In this document: positions 1-12,580 of the stretch, one piece after another
How the letters are laid out: every line of letters begins with the position of its first letter
How positions within the stretch are numbered: position 1 is the first letter of the stretch
Source: Maratus speciosus
Taxonomy: Eukaryota > Arthropoda > Arachnida > Araneae > Salticidae
NCBI GenBank assembly: GCA_963932465.1
Contig: CAWVRF010001073.1
Coordinates: 1 to 64,000, forward strand
Length of the DNA: 64,000 bases
Direction: 5' to 3'
Translations under genes and position numbers: made by a program
Notes under the pieces: generated by a model
Told to the model about the DNA's origin: nothing
The model's database searches: none
The model's input: only the letters and a program-made list of their open reading frames with translations

Positions 1-473
1 AAAAAAAAGTTTGAAGCGAAAAAACAACTTAGTGAAGAATTGCTGAATCTAAATAAATTTTTATACGGTCCCCCTGTCCTATAAGTTATTTTTATTAAAA
101 TTCTCCTGTTACGCTGGGAAGTAACGCAAAAAAGTCCCGCTATTATACAATTAAAATTGAACATGTAATATCTGTTTAGAGGTGGAGTATAGTTTTTGCT
201 GTTATTAGGGGTCATTCACAAATTTAGTATAAAAATAATTTCGTCAGATATATTAAAGAAATGGTTGAGAGTAAAATTAGCATTACAATATAAATTTGAC
301 ATCTTTAATCATTCTGAGATATTACTGCAAAATGTACAATTTGTACTGAACATTATAAGAGAATAAAAATAACAGATTTTTTGATAATAAAAGGATGAAA
401 AACAGCAGACTCAATCCTTTACAAAATTATACATATTTTAAAATACTGTTAGATTACACTGTCTTTCAAATTT

Positions 474-902
474 TGGGTTGTGGCATGTTTTTTAGCTTTT
501 GAAAATTGTTTTTTAAGAATGTTTTAGCACTGAATCCGAAATTGACCTTCAATTTAAACCATCACTTCAGGAATTTTCTCAAATCGCAAATTCCAAAGAT
601 AAAAGCTAACAGTTAAAATTGATCCTTCCTCCCCTCCAAACCTCATCGGATCCGCGAGCTGTTTAGCTGTAAGAAACCCAGTATAAGCCAAAAAATCTAA
701 TAAATTATTGAATTAAATAAAATTAAACTGAAAAAAAAGTCTTTACATCTATTTAATAGTATCATATTTTTCGCTATTTTTAACCTTGAAATTTGCGATT
801 TGAGAAAAATCTTGACATGATCGTTAAAAGTGAAGGTAATTTTTTGATTCAGCGTTAAAAAATACATAAAATGTAATTATAAAAGTTAAAAAACACAACC
901 AT
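474..902. repeat. Foldback repeat, about 430 bp
   Basis: The left arm begins with GGGTTGTG and contains CTCAAATCGCAAATT near 575. The right arm carries the complement of both, ending CACAACC at about 900, with AATTTGCGATTTGAG near 790. The arms are diverged (roughly 70-75% by eye) and meet around 690. No target duplication could be fixed, so the class is unknown; a decayed MITE is the simplest reading. The flanking 1-470 holds only AT-rich sequence in which nothing else was recognised. Confidence 0.55.
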
Positions 903-1497
903 CGAAGGCTTATGTTATCTAATCTAAAACTCTTTCTTAAACTTCTTGACGGTAATCTATCCGAATTTTTATGTGTTATCCTCTAATATAAGTATGTATA
1001 AGATGGTAAGAGTCGAAAATTATAATAACATTGCATTGTCATCGGATTTAAGCCAGTATGTAAAATTTAACTTACTTCGATCGGACATTTGAAAGTAAGC
1101 AAGTTCGAGTACAAATTTTAAACTGGAAAGTCGATCATTGCAAGTTAAATAAAACCTTACGAAAATAACATAATTTTGGTTAAAAACAATCATAGACTCA
1201 AATCCTTACAAAATAAAACCTATGTAAAAATACAATTATTTTAACTAATCTTAAACTTAACTAATAAAAATTAAACGTAATACTTGTACGATTTCTTTCA
1301 AAGCACAGATATCTTTGAAGTAAGTTTATGTACTTTATACACGACCCCTGAAAGCATGGTCGAAATCATCTATTTTGATATGCAAAAGAATGGTATAAGT
1401 CATGCATTTCAAAGTTTCATAACTCGGTCAATTTTAATGTTAGATGAATGGGACTTTTTTGTCTTACTTGCTAGTGTCACAGTACCTTTTTAGTAAA
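903..1497. other. AT-rich stretch without recognised gene
   Basis: A 69-codon open frame occurs at 1284-1493 but has no recognisable motif. A short stretch near 1185-1250 (CAATCATAGACTCAAATCC and on) resembles 390-440, hinting at an old direct repeat. Nothing else is supported. Confidence 0.4.
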
Positions 1498-2938
1498 CTA
1501 GGGGGCTCTGCCCCCTACAAGCTACGCTCACCAACCCCCGTTCAGACACCGCAGTCTCTAAAAGCACGCTAATTTGATCGGCTTTAAAAAGATTTTGGAA
1601 AATTGAATTATAATTTAAACAAGTAATATAAAAATTTTGTTTTTAAAGTCAATTCCTACTTAGGTCATCAAAGAAAAATTTAATATAATCTCAAGCTAAT
1701 ATTAGTTTTTGTTGCATTAAATATCTCAATTTGTTGATTTTCTATAAGCAAGTAGGTTTACAATGGAAGTCTATGGGAATTTGGCGAAATATTAGAGATA
1801 TCGCCAAGTTGGCGTCACTCTTGGCGACTAATTTTTGTCGCCAAATCTGGTAATATAACGCCAAGTTGGCGACAGAACAGGCTCCCCTCTATGGTATCCC
1901 CCCTTATAGATATGAAGATGCATTAAATGCTTCAATAACCAAAGGCCGCCATTTTGTTTCCCATGTAAATCTAAATTTAATTAATTAAAATTTAATTAAT
2001 GAATTAATATTTGAAAAAACTGTATTAACATCAAATGTCAACCAGTACAAGTTTAAAAAAAATGTATTTCAACTTGATAGGATGAATAATAAGTATTTTA
2101 TTAACGATTGAAAATTTAAACAAGATATATAAATAAATAAATAAAAAATAAATATAGGGAGAGTGTGAACTAATAGTAGGAATTGAAAAACAGTGGCGAT
2201 CTTCCTATAAACGGGTTTATATTCAATTCTCTTTGATTGGGGAATTTTCAGGAAAAATCAGCTGCTGTTAAAAGATACAATGGCTGTTTTCGTCTTTGAT
2301 TATATAAAATTAGTTAAACATTTCAAAATAAGCTAATATAAAATGAATTAAGTAAACAGAGTCTTTGTCTCCCGGTATTTTTTAACAAAGCGAAAAGAAA
2401 GTTCTTTTAAATATGACATTTAAATGTATCGTTTTTAATCCAACATAATTTTCACCAAACTTTTCTTTCTCTATTTAATATTCACGTGAAACTACTTTTG
2501 TTACAGATGAAATATTATTTCCGCTCAATTTTTAAATTTAAACTGTTTTGCAATATTCTTTTTTGTTCATTTTACATAATAAGTGTAATGTGACGTAATT
2601 TCTCCTATTTAAGACTTCTAACGCATGTTAATGAATTTATTATTTTACAATATTATTTCTCTTTTAAAATGCACGTGTAAATATAGTTTTTATGAAATAA
2701 TTTTCAATAAGTTCCTGCTTTTTACATGTAATTATTTAATTCTAATTTGAAAGTGTTTTTTTTCTGTTTATAATAGTCAGGTGCAAATAAATTTTTAATT
2801 TGAAGCAAACGTTATTGTTTGCGCTGTTTATACAGTTCGCAACAGTTTAAATTAATACCATTTTCTAAAATAAGTAAAAAATATTTCTCGAAATGCTGAA
2901 AATTTGAATTTAAAATAGATATAAAACCTAAAAAAATG

Positions 2939-2975
<37 letters not shown>

Positions 2976-3313
2976 AAGTCTGCACACCGGGAAATTCTAA
3001 CGTATAAAATGATCTAAAAATGAAATAATTCCCATGCACAGTTTTTTCTCCTATAAAACTTTTTTAATGGAACGATTTTGTCCAACTGTAGCATTAAATA
3101 TCTCTTAAAATAATTCTTCGATTTGAAAACTCTTTGCATCAGCGTGTTTATCAAACATTTCTCTATAATATCTCCGATTTTCATATTTTTGTATGCAATA
3201 TTTTTCTTAATATTAACTGAGAAAGACCTCCGGTCACAAAAAAAATCTAAACCGGCGGCGGCGGCGGCGGTGACAGCGTAAATTACTTTTTTTTTTTTTT
3301 TAGAATAGAGAGT
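1498..3313 (-). mobile_element. Family A non-autonomous Helitron, copy 1
   Basis: On the minus strand the element starts near TCTCTCTATTCTA (first base mutated here) and ends with a GC hairpin, GGGGGC-AGA-GCCCCC, followed by CTAG and a host T. This is the Helitron signature: 5' TC, 3' CTRR, hairpin just upstream, insertion between A and T. The family's 5' region holds a GGC/GCC trinucleotide run (3252-3270) flanked by TGACAGCG. No Rep/helicase coding is visible, so it is non-autonomous. A 33-base poly-A run at 2941-2973 and the IE element at 1620-2186 are insertions relative to copies 3 and 4. Confidence 0.8.
1620..2186 (+). mobile_element. IE element nested in Helitron copy 1
   Basis: This block is absent from copies 3 and 4 of the host Helitron, which read straight through (ATAATTTAAAAAACAGTGG), so it is an insertion. 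It begins CAAGTAATATAAAAATTTTG, has subterminal inverted repeats (GTCAATTCCTACTTAGG near 1648, AGTAGGAATTGA at its end), contains a TA-rich stretch (2128-2155), a run of TTAATTAA, and clustered TTGGCG/CGCCAA words between 1775 and 1880. No obvious coding. The architecture (insertion into a T/A run, subterminal inverted repeats, TA microsatellite) recalls HINE/DINE-1 type Helentron derivatives; that is inference. Confidence 0.65.
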
Positions 3314-3522
3314 TAACACTCATAGGACAGTGAGACCGTATAAGAATTTAAATTTCGTAATTTTTTAATAAATATTTTTCTTCACCCAAATCGCTTTAAA
3401 AATATTTCTTTACCTTATTTAAACTATTTTTGTAATTGGAAGTATGCATCTAGGTTCAACGGTTGCAAAAATAAAGGTCGGTCAGGTTATACGTGGACAC
3501 ACTGTTTAATTATATATATATA

Positions 3523-5051
3523 CACTGGTGGACAAAATTTAAGAACCAAGAAGAAATGTACACGTAAATAAAAATCTACGTGAGATTGTGGGTTAAGAAA
3601 CAAACAATAATATTAACAGAATGTTACACATGATTTAATATAAAAATTTTGTTGAAATGATGTATAACGGGTATTTACCAAAGGTTTTTTTTTTCTGAAT
3701 AGAGAATATTGTCCGATAACATGACTGTACAAAGAAAGCAAAATTCTCACAATTAACAATCGCCAGTGCCATATCAATAAGGGATGTGGCCACCGTGTAA
3801 TGTGAGACAACTTTCAACACGGTATGGCATATTCAGAACAACATGATTCAGTAGCTATTAAAGCAAGTTACCCATTTATCCTTCACTACACAGAAGAGGG
3901 TTTCCTTGTTTGTGGGAGGAAATCGTGGATCAACAATACATCTCCCCAAGCTACCATACATCTTCAATGGGATTCAGGTCAGAGAAACGTGCTGGCTAGT
4001 CTATGCGATGGATATCTTCGGCCTCAGTGCAATCTTGTACAGACTGTGTGCGATTAAATGGTACGTTATAGTCCATAAAACGAAACATTTCGTCGGCAGC
4101 ACCTCGAAAAAGTCAAACATGTGAAAGCAGTACATCTTCAATGTACCGTCTACTGGTCATGAACCCTTGGTTAAGCACGTAGAAATCTGTGCAACCATTG
4201 AGCATGATGCCTGCCCACATCATTATACATGAAGTCACGTATCGATATCTTTCTTGAATATTTTCGTGACAGTAAGCACTACCAACCTCGCGCCATATCA
4301 GTTTACGTCTACAATCTGATGATGCATTGCATCTATTCTCATCTGAGAAGAGTACGGTAGACCAGTCGTCATCAGTCCAATTGCGATGCATACGGCATCA
4401 CTAAACGGGTGCTACGTTGGATTATCGAAAGTGGGAAACACAGAACAATCTACTTCGGGCGTATAATCTACCCTTTTTCAAGCTTCTTGCAACAGTTTTC
4501 CGCAATATTTTAGTTCCTGTGGCAGCACAAAGTTGATGTGCTAATTGACCAGCTGTGCTGCGTCAGTTCCTTTTTGCTGAAATAACTATCTAGCGATCTT
4601 CGTGGAACGTCGTACTCCTAGGACGACCTACTCCCGCGACCCTGTTACATATTCCACTATTATTGAATGCCGACCATAGCCTAGAAACAATACTGTACGC
4701 AATGCTAAATTCACGGGCAACATCTCACATTTTGCAACTTTTCAATTATTCTACCATGAGTAATATAATCTAAATGATGCCTCAAAGACATGTATAAAAT
4801 TTCAATGTTTAAGCTTTACTCCATCTCCTTTAATTTTTGCATCTAATGACAACTCGCAGCACTTGCCGATTGCCTAAAATGTTTTATCTCTGGTGTCACG
4901 TGATCGACAAAAGCGGAAGTACAAAATTTGCATAAGTTTCACAAAACAGAGTACATCCCGCATTCATGCAAATTTACACGTGCTGCAGTGGATCTATTTC
5001 TAACTGCAATCGTTGAAATTAAAAGTGATCCTTAAGTTTTGTCCACCAATG
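3523..5051 (-). mobile_element. Tc1-like transposon with both inverted ends
   Basis: The left end CACTGGTGGACAAAATTTAAG and the right end CTTAAGTTTTGTCCACCAATG are inverted copies, flanked by TA at 3521-3522 and 5052-5053, the target duplication of Tc1/mariner elements. Length is 1529 bp, usual for Tc1. A broken transposase occupies the minus strand inside. The element lies 28 bp from the Helitron that starts at 5080. Confidence 0.88.
3840..4740 (-). pseudogene. Tc1-like transposase, broken (DD34E)
   Basis: Read on the minus strand, the remnant gives an N-terminal helix-turn-helix piece with SIVSRLWSAF and the GRPRSTT motif (about 4720-4590), then the catalytic core in the open frame 4391-4113: VLFSDENR with the first Asp, and MMWAGIML. 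After a frameshift comes FRFMDYN, matching the second Asp of the usual MDDNA, and then PARFSDLNPIEDVW (about 3996-3950) with the catalytic Glu. In-frame stops replace a Trp before PAR and follow EDVW. The enzyme would have cut and pasted the surrounding element at TA sites; it cannot be made now. Order and spacing match Tc1 transposases from arthropods. Confidence 0.88.
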
Positions 5052-5079
5052 TACATATGTATACATATATATCCTAAAA

Positions 5080-5945
5080 TCTATGTATATATAAACCGTT
5101 CTCTGTGTGTATGTCCTTTATACAAATCTTTAATTTTTGACCGATTTGCACGAAACTCGATGTACATACGTTTTAGAACGTGGAAAAGATCACTGTCTAC
5201 TTTAAAAAATTATCAGACCACTATTTATCCCTTTTTTCAACCACTTCCATAATTTAACATTATAGAAATATCTCTTTTTAAATCATTTTAATTCAAACGT
5301 TTCTTTCCTATTGCCAAACCCTAAAAAATGACACAATAATGTGAAAAAATAAAGATAACGCGTGTATTTTGTTTCTATTTGCCAATAAAAATTCAGATTT
5401 TCTTGCTATATTTTTGCGTGTTTGATTTTGACGTCATTCTAAACAGATAATTTACATTTTTTTGTATATAAAATAAAAACTTTAACTATAAGAGCGGGAA
5501 AATAACGTAGCACCTCAATTTGAATGTTTTTTTTAAATTAAAACATCTATTTTAATACAAACAGTTCAAATTTCATAAAAACAATTTAAGAAAAAGAAGA
5601 AAAAAAAGGCTAGATATGACGTCACATTCTATCAAATCTTTTCAACGCGTAATCAAACTCATTGTAAATATATGGCTCCTATATTTCGCTTACTATTCGA
5701 TTGTATACTACAGCCATATCTTACAGCTATAAGTTATCGCTAAGTGTTGTATTGGTTTAGATTCAGTGCTAACATTTTCTGTGATTTATAGCAAAAAGAG
5801 AGCGGTTATTTACATTTTCAAAAAAATCTTGACAGATGTCTTGATTTAAAATTTATGGAAAATGACATCATTTCATCTAATCATTGTAGATTAATTTCAA
5901 TAAAATTTCAAAATTTCAAAATAAAATTTTAGTAACTACTACCTC

Positions 5946-5977
<32 letters not shown>

Positions 5978-8000
5978 GCATTTTCCCCCTTATTGTGAAG
6001 ATATTGTATACTTCTGTTACGCTCGCCAAAGAAAACATGTATTTTAATTTTAAAAGTTAAAAAAATTACCACAATGTGTCGAAAGAACATCCTTTTTCTG
6101 AATTTAAATTTCGCGAGTTCCAAAATTAAAACTAAAAATGTCAGTTTTTTCATAAACTTCAAGTTAAAGCTGTTCTCACATCCAAAGGAGCTATTTTCTG
6201 ACACATTTTTTAATTAATTTTTGTTCGGAAACGCATGAAATTGACAGGAGTTCTTATTTAGAAACTGTGTAATCGAAACACAGTTTCCATTCGTTGGTAA
6301 ATGTATAAGATCTTTCAGTTGGTGTTTTGAACTGAATTTCGGACGCAACAGTGCAATAAAGGATAAAAACCGGCCGTTACGCAACCACAATTGCTCATAA
6401 CTCGATAAGTAATTTATTTATGAAAAAAGGAAAAACTCATTTCAATTCCAAATCGCTTTAATAGTCAGGTCTACAAATTTTAAGCCTTTACTTTTATTGA
6501 GTCAGAAAATGTGTCAAAAAGTTTCGCGTTGTTGAGCAGGGAACTGGAGAAGCACCTTAAGCATTTGCAGGTTAGTATTTTGTAATAAAGTTGCATGCCA
6601 GATAGTCGCTTAAAACATAAGTCATTCTATATTCGTTTAAACAAAGGTGAATGCCATAATAGGTGTCAGACACACTCATTAAAATAAGAATACCCTAGCG
6701 CACAGCCCCATTACCGTAGATAAACCCGTCAATATACTTAGAGATAAAAATAGTTCTGCATTTTTCATTCAGCTAATAAGACTAATCCTTCATAATTGGG
6801 TTCACATGATTATATAACTTTCCCCTATAATTCTATGATGAAGCAACGGAAAACGATATGTTACGCACTAAAATCTTCCCTAAAAAACTAATAGTGCAAA
6901 TCGCATGGAAATCCGTTCTGAAGAATTCAAGTTATATTCACCCGGAACGAAATTCCCATTTGAATTTTATATACTTATCACGTTATTTTGAGTAGTTTCA
7001 TTTGATATCTGTTAAATTCGTGTTTTATTTTATTTTATTTTTGGCGTTTTAATTTCGTTTGCCAATTTAGTTATTGAATATTACGCGAAAGCAAACAAAT
7101 TCTGAATTATTTACAATGTTTTTGAACAATTGAGTTAATCTTTTGTGTTTGGGTTGCAAGCATATTTAAAAAATATGCATGCTTAAAAATTATTTTAAAA
7201 CCCATAAAAAATTCGTAAATTGAGATAAACATTACAAACAAATATCACTGAAAGTACTTTTGTTTTCTATAATACGTTGGAACAATCGAATGTACAATGT
7301 TTAGACGTTAAACTGCAATAAAAGGGAAATTTGTTGTGTTAGGTTGTTGCCACCGAAAATATGATACCAGCGTTGCTCATACACATGTCTTTTCTTTATA
7401 CTATTGCATTAGGTGTAAAAAGGTTCATCTTTCGTAATCGGGTTGCACTCAACTTTAAAAATATCCATGCTTAAAAATTACTTTAAAAACCATTAAAATC
7501 AGAAAACTGAGGTACAATATTCAAACAAATGTCATTTGAGAGAACTTTTTTCTATTCGACATTGTAAAAAATGAAATTGTGTAATGTTTAAAAGTTAGAA
7601 AAATTGCAGTAAAGGCACATTTTATGGGTTACAATTTATGGGGCACAATGTATGGGCAGTGACATAGTGTTTTTACTTTATAATGTAGATAATACCATAC
7701 AAACGAGAATTTCACTAAGTGCTGCGCTATTTGGAGGAATTTCTTTTTTTCGTATTGTCAGGAAAATCACATATTTTTCTCTTATACCCGCCAAAGAAAG
7801 CGTGCATTTTGTTATTAAAGCAGGGATTTTACCATGGTTGCAAGACAATAACGCCATGTTTTTTGGTTGTCTTTATAACGATTTGTGGATGGGAATGCAC
7901 AAATTTCAGTTATTGTGATTGCCGTATTATTTCGTTTTAATTTATTTTACCTGGAAAGCTTCTTATAATTGACACGAGCGAAGCCGGGTAGTTCTGCTAG
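5080..8000 (+). mobile_element. Probable Helitron, about 2.9 kb
   Basis: The 3' end reads GCGAAGCCGGGTAGTTCTGCTAG followed by host T, in three groups GCGAAGCC, GGGTAGTT, CTGCTAG, which is the CTAG end typical of arthropod Helitrons. The best 5' end is TCTATGTATATATAAACC at 5080, preceded by A and followed by a CTGTGTGTATGTCC tract commonly seen at Helitron starts. No Rep or helicase coding was found. Inside are diverged tandem units (see 7145-7650) and a poly-T run at 5951-5977. The 3' end is firm; the pairing with this 5' end is inferred and another start inside the interval is possible. Confidence 0.6.
7145..7650 (+). repeat. Two diverged tandem units of about 290 bp
   Basis: The segment starting GGGTTGCAAGCATATTT near 7148 recurs as GGGTTGCACTCAACTTT near 7440, each followed by ATGCTTAAAAATTA, an AATATTnCAAACAAAT-type stretch and TGTTTA. 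They lie in the 3' half of the probable Helitron. Internal tandem repeats are common in Helitrons; function unknown. Confidence 0.6.
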
Positions 8001-8320
8001 TATATACATATATACAACATGCGTGCATGGAAAATCATTTTCCCCATCGAGCACAATAACAACAAAGCAAATTTCTCTTAAAATTATTTTGTGGGATCTA
8101 AGTTTTATTTTAAGATAGGAATTAAATTTTCAATAGTAACAATTATTTATTTATCACAACAATGACAATATTCATTAATATGTTGTTTTTAATAATATTT
8201 TTTTGTCTATGTTATCATTATGATTATCATAACGAGGTTAAAAATACTTAATTTGTCTGGCATCTAATATTTTTTTTTTACTGATATTCATGCAATTCAT
8301 TCTACTTTCTATGCGATGAT

Positions 8321-8460
8321 TTTAGGGTTCCGCACTTAAAAAGTAAAAACGGCACCATTATAAGATCATTCCCGTGTCTGTCTGTGACAGCCATTTTACT
8401 CGTAAATTATGGAACATAGAAAGTTCAAATTGGCGGAAGTAATAAATACTGTTGACACAC
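8321..8460 (+). repeat. GGGTTCCG dispersed repeat, copy 1
   Basis: The start TTTAGGGTTCCGCACTTAAA, followed by AAAAACGGCACC, ATTATAAGATCA and a GTGTCTGTCTGTGACAG tract, matches a repeat common in arthropod genomes. The class of that repeat is not settled from this sequence. A second copy lies at 22841-23013 on the other strand. The rest, up to about 9640, shows no gene; a poly-C run sits at 8660-8671. Confidence 0.5.
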
Positions 8461-9640
8461 ATATTTACAGATAATTAAACATTCACAAATACATTTAGAA
8501 AGAATATAGAGAAGCTAATTAAGTTACTTGAAAAAGAAATCTTTTCGTTGCATATCGTGTAAATCCTTTCGTAACGCTGAACTCAAAACTTCTTTTCTTT
8601 TAATTTTAGGTATTAACATTTTCAGAGTTATCGTCGAAAATGTAGTGCAAAACTATGTCCCCCCCCCCCCCGTCTATTTCCGAATCCACTTAAACTAAAA
8701 TTATGAAAAAAATAAAGGTAGTAGACATTAATTTAAACCTTGCAGTAAAATTATAGTGATTAACCTAAGTCACATAGTTTTTGAGAAAAGCGAATTTTTC
8801 CGTTAAACACAAACTTCAATTTGTAGGAATTCAGCAAAAGAGTTCATGAGGTAGTTTTCGTAGCAGAAATATAAATGTTTTGTTGATAATGATTTTTGAA
8901 AAAAATCGTCGGTAATTAGCCGAGATATTAACCTTTAAATACAACGGCTGTTTGGACGTACATAATGATAAGGGCGGCTTACTCTATGTAAAATCGGCTT
9001 TTTAAGTCCAGATAACAACTTTTAATGATATATTAATGTAATTCAATGCCCAGTAGAAGTATAAAAGCAATAAACGTCAAATTTCCAAAAACAGAGTTAT
9101 TTAATTGGAGTTAAATACTACACAATTTGAGACTAGTTTCCATTGAGTGGATCTCACAGTACGCCTTCTGTGTCTTTAAAAGTTAATTAAAAACCTACCT
9201 GGAAAAACGCGGCGTGGACCAAGCCGGCATTGCAACTTTGTGATCTCCTTTCGGAGCGCTCTTACCACAATGCCAAGTTTAAACTTTTAACAAGGGTTTT
9301 GTTTTAGCTACAATGTAAAAAGGAAAGATTATTACTATGCGAATTTAGTTTTATAAAATGTCAAATAAAGTTTAAAATCTTGCGCTCTATGACGTAATTA
9401 GCGTACGTCATGCCATTTTGGTAATTTTGGGCAATGACGTACGCCTTGATATATGGCTGATGTTTTAATTGGATATTCCGAATTCTCACCAGAAAGTTAT
9501 AACTCTTATATTTACTTTACAAGATGATTCAATGGAACAATGGAACAATGTGATGAACTACATAGCTGCGTAGGAACTTTACATCCAATTCAGAGGTGAT
9601 CGTAATGCAAGGGCATTATGGAGCCTTAAAAAATTAATGT
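8461..9640. other. Intergenic stretch, nothing recognised
   Basis: No open frame or repeat pair was supported here. A GC-richer patch near 9200-9260 (GGCGTGGACCAAGCCGGC) and a short AATGGAAC duplication near 9531-9550 are the only distinctive marks. Confidence 0.35.
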
Positions 9641-9644
9641 TTAA

Positions 9645-11234
9645 CCCTTTATCTACTGACGGTACTTATAAGTACCTCTCACTTTAACCCTTAAATGTCT
9701 GATTTTTCAAAAATCATTGTAATAATGTTTTCGGCTTTCATTTTTTAAATAAATCATGTGAAAAATAGTAAAAAAAAAATCATATTTTGTTTTAAGTATA
9801 GTTTACGACCAAAAAACAGTTTGTTACTAATCGGCCATACTGGTGTTTAATTGAAAAAAATAATTTCCCTTGATAAAATTCTATAATATTAGACACACAA
9901 GAATTTTAGGAACTATAATAAGAAATAAATTTTACTTGCTCACTCCAGTCGTAACAGGGTATTTCGCAAGCTTCAAACAAAACAAAAAGAACAAGTAGCA
10001 ACAATTGAAAAAATAAATCTATCTTTATTCTTAAACAGCACAAGTGTTGCCATCTACATATTGAAAATCGATTTAATAATATCTTCAGAATGTATTTTAT
10101 TCGCAACATTAGGCATTATAGCTTCAATATTATTCTAATAGTATTTTAGAGCCTAAATTGGGTATGTTTCCGAAAAGCAAGACCAGGCATTTAAGGGTTA
10201 AACTTTTATACCATAGCGAATATTACTAATATTCTAATGGTACTTTGCAAAATCACTCTTTTAACTCCACTTTATCAGAGTACACGGCAACAGTAGTTCT
10301 AGGTTTGTTATTGTAGTGAGAAATAAGTTTATCTATGAAGCAGTCGATGTGTTTTTTTGCCGACATTTTGTACAGATTGCCACGCTCGTCTTTTCCTTGC
10401 TGTAAACACAGTAAAGGATATAAGATAAGTGTTGGATTTTTTTAGGCGTTCATTATGATCTTAGAATACAATTTGACTAGCTATTTTAGGTGAACAGTGT
10501 ATGTATTTGATTTAACAGTTGAATTACTCGGTGGTACTTATAAGTACCATCAGTACACTGGGTGTTGGAGAAAAACTTCTTGTTTACTTTTCGTCTGTGA
10601 GGTTATCGATCGTTTTCATCTGTTTAAAATGTAATTACAAAAATGTAGTGTAGTAATAATTTCCCTGGCATTTCTTTTCTGTTTAACAGTCATTTTTTAT
10701 TGAAACTCGAAAAATTTGGGGCACCTGCTTGTTTTTGCTATGCTAGAAATGGCATATGTAAATTGATATATTACAGATGTGGAGATGCGAGAGAACATGT
10801 TGATCTTCGAATATCGACGTCGTATAACGAAATGGCTGCTAACAAGATCAAAACCTAAAAATAATAATTTTTTTTATCCCTTTTAGGAGCAAAGCATTTT
10901 CAATTCTAAAGTGTTGAAATAAATGATTGACACCGGAATTTGCCAATCGATTTATTTGTAAATAAGAAAAAAGGCCTATATTTCACATACTTATTGAATC
11001 GAAAATATTTTCTGGTGCCAGATGAAATATCTTGTGGTTTTTATGTTACGATATTTTAATCATAGTGTACTGACGATACTTTAAAGTACCACTTTAGTTA
11101 ATTACCTCTAAATAATTAAATTTCTCACGGTTGCGTTTTATTTATGTTTATCCTATAATTTTCATTGTAGTAACCGAAAAAAAAAATATTACATGAAAAA
11201 AATTGTCTTAGATCATAATGCCGTAGATAAAGGG
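9645..11234. mobile_element. piggyBac-type element bounded by TTAA
   Basis: TTAA at 9641-9644 is followed by CCCTTTATCTACTGACGG, and the right side reads CCGTAGATAAAGGG then TTAA at 11235-11238, so ends CCCTTTATCTAC are inverted and the target is TTAA. Subterminal palindromes GGTACTTATAAGTACC (9661, 10533) and a diverged copy (about 11075) suggest binding sites. No transposase was found. A smaller TTAA element (9688-10197) is nested near the left end. Confidence 0.7.
9688..10197. mobile_element. piggyBac-like MITE, 510 bp, nested
   Basis: Left end CCCTTAAATGTCTG and right end CAGGCATTTAAGGG are inverted, with TTAA at 9684-9687 and 10198-10201. TTAA duplication plus CCC..GGG termini are diagnostic of piggyBac-type MITEs. 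The 67-codon minus-strand frame inside has no recognisable motif. Confidence 0.78.
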
Positions 11235-11639
11235 TTAAACGTGGCTGGTAGCCACAATAAGAAAAATAACTGTAAAATGTTAAGAATAGAATAACTTAAA
11301 AATAAGCGCTTAAAGTACTACTCAAAGATTAACAATGCAAGAGAAAAAAAAATTGAAAGGATTTTTTTGTTTTTGAAAAACTTAGATAAAAAAGAAAATT
11401 TTGAAGAACTCAGATAAAAAATAAATTTCATTAGTTCCAAAAGAGACAGGTGAAAAAGCTACCGGGGAGATACCCCATCATAAAAAAGACTATTTTCAGA
11501 GACCATAAATTAAGATAAGCTGGTAAAAAGGCTAATTATATTGCAGAAAAGCAATTTTTTTACACAACAAATACAGGGCAGAACAAACAGAAAGGTTAAG
11601 TATAGCAGAAGAGTGAGGAAACCTTAGTCTTTATCGCTA

Positions 11640-12580
11640 AGCAAAAGCGAGTATTTAGGGCATTTTCTATTAGTGGGGTCGGATACCTCGTCGGGTAGTT
11701 CCGAAATGATTTAGTTAGGAAGATCGTATACAGTTTTATTAAACGTTTTAGAAAGTTGATGAATGCGTTTTTTTAATGAGGTGTTTTTAAGATCCTTGCG
11801 GATATTTGTATTGCGTTGATACCAGTGACCATTACGAACATCACGGAGACCTTTGTTGTGAGCACGGTAAATGTAATCCATACTAGATTTGCACGCGAAT
11901 CCCCAGATCGGACATGCATAGGTTAATACAGATCTGATACAAGCATTGTATAACATTAGTTTATTATTGATAGAAAGCGTGTTACTTTTGAGAAGAAGTG
12001 CGACAGATTTGGAGAGTCCGGTGACTTTGCCACGAACATTGATTAAGTGTTTTTTTTTCCAAATTAATCATCTATCAAGGGTAACCCCCAGATATTTAGT
12101 GTGGTTAGTCCAGGGAATAGTACTGTAATTAATAGTTATATGGTTGGGAAAAGTTAATTTCCTGAAAAAATAAACATCAGCAGTTTTTTGTCCATTGAAT
12201 TTAACACGCTATTGAATACACCAACTAAAGAATTCATCAATGTTTTTTTTTTTTTTTTTTTTTTTTTTTTGTAAAATTTAGTATAAGGTATATGGATGGT
12301 GTACAGAGGCGTATATTGACGTGTCGTCCGCGTACAGGGCAGGATAAGTCTTCAGTGTTCTTGGTATATCATTAAAAATATGTTAAATAATGTAGGGCCG
12401 AGGACAGAATCTTGAAGTATACATGATAATACGGTAAAGCTATACCTAACCCTACGTTGTATAGTTATTTTACAAAGTCTTACTTTTCTATTAGCAATGG
12501 TTTTTTTAATAATACAGTTAATAATCCATATATTTATTGTACGGAGCCATCTGAGTGCTAGTAATACTCGCACTTGACAG
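11640..12580 (-). pseudogene. Jockey-type LINE reverse transcriptase, broken
   Basis: On the minus strand the remnant runs from LQDSVLGPTLFNIFL (about 12420-12370), matching the QGSVLGPxLFNIF block, through ALYADDTSIYA (about 12335-12300) with the catalytic YADD, to KYLGVTLDR (about 12095-12070) and the C-terminal LTYACPIWGFA near 11910 in the frame 11956-11711, which ends KTVYDLPN. A 28-base poly-T at 12243-12270 (poly-A on the coding strand) and several frameshifts break the frame. The enzyme would copy its own mRNA into nicked DNA. The order of motifs is that of non-LTR retrotransposons of the Jockey group; the endonuclease part is missing, so it is 5' truncated. Confidence 0.88.

Noticed and set aside
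3251..3271. GGC triplet run as a coding poly-Ala/Gly tract
   Set aside because: It recurs at the same place in every family A Helitron and lies near the 5' terminus; it is part of the element.
7652..7940. Two overlapping frames of 73-88 codons
   Set aside because: They lie in the 3' part of the probable Helitron, show no Rep or helicase motif, and overlap in different frames.
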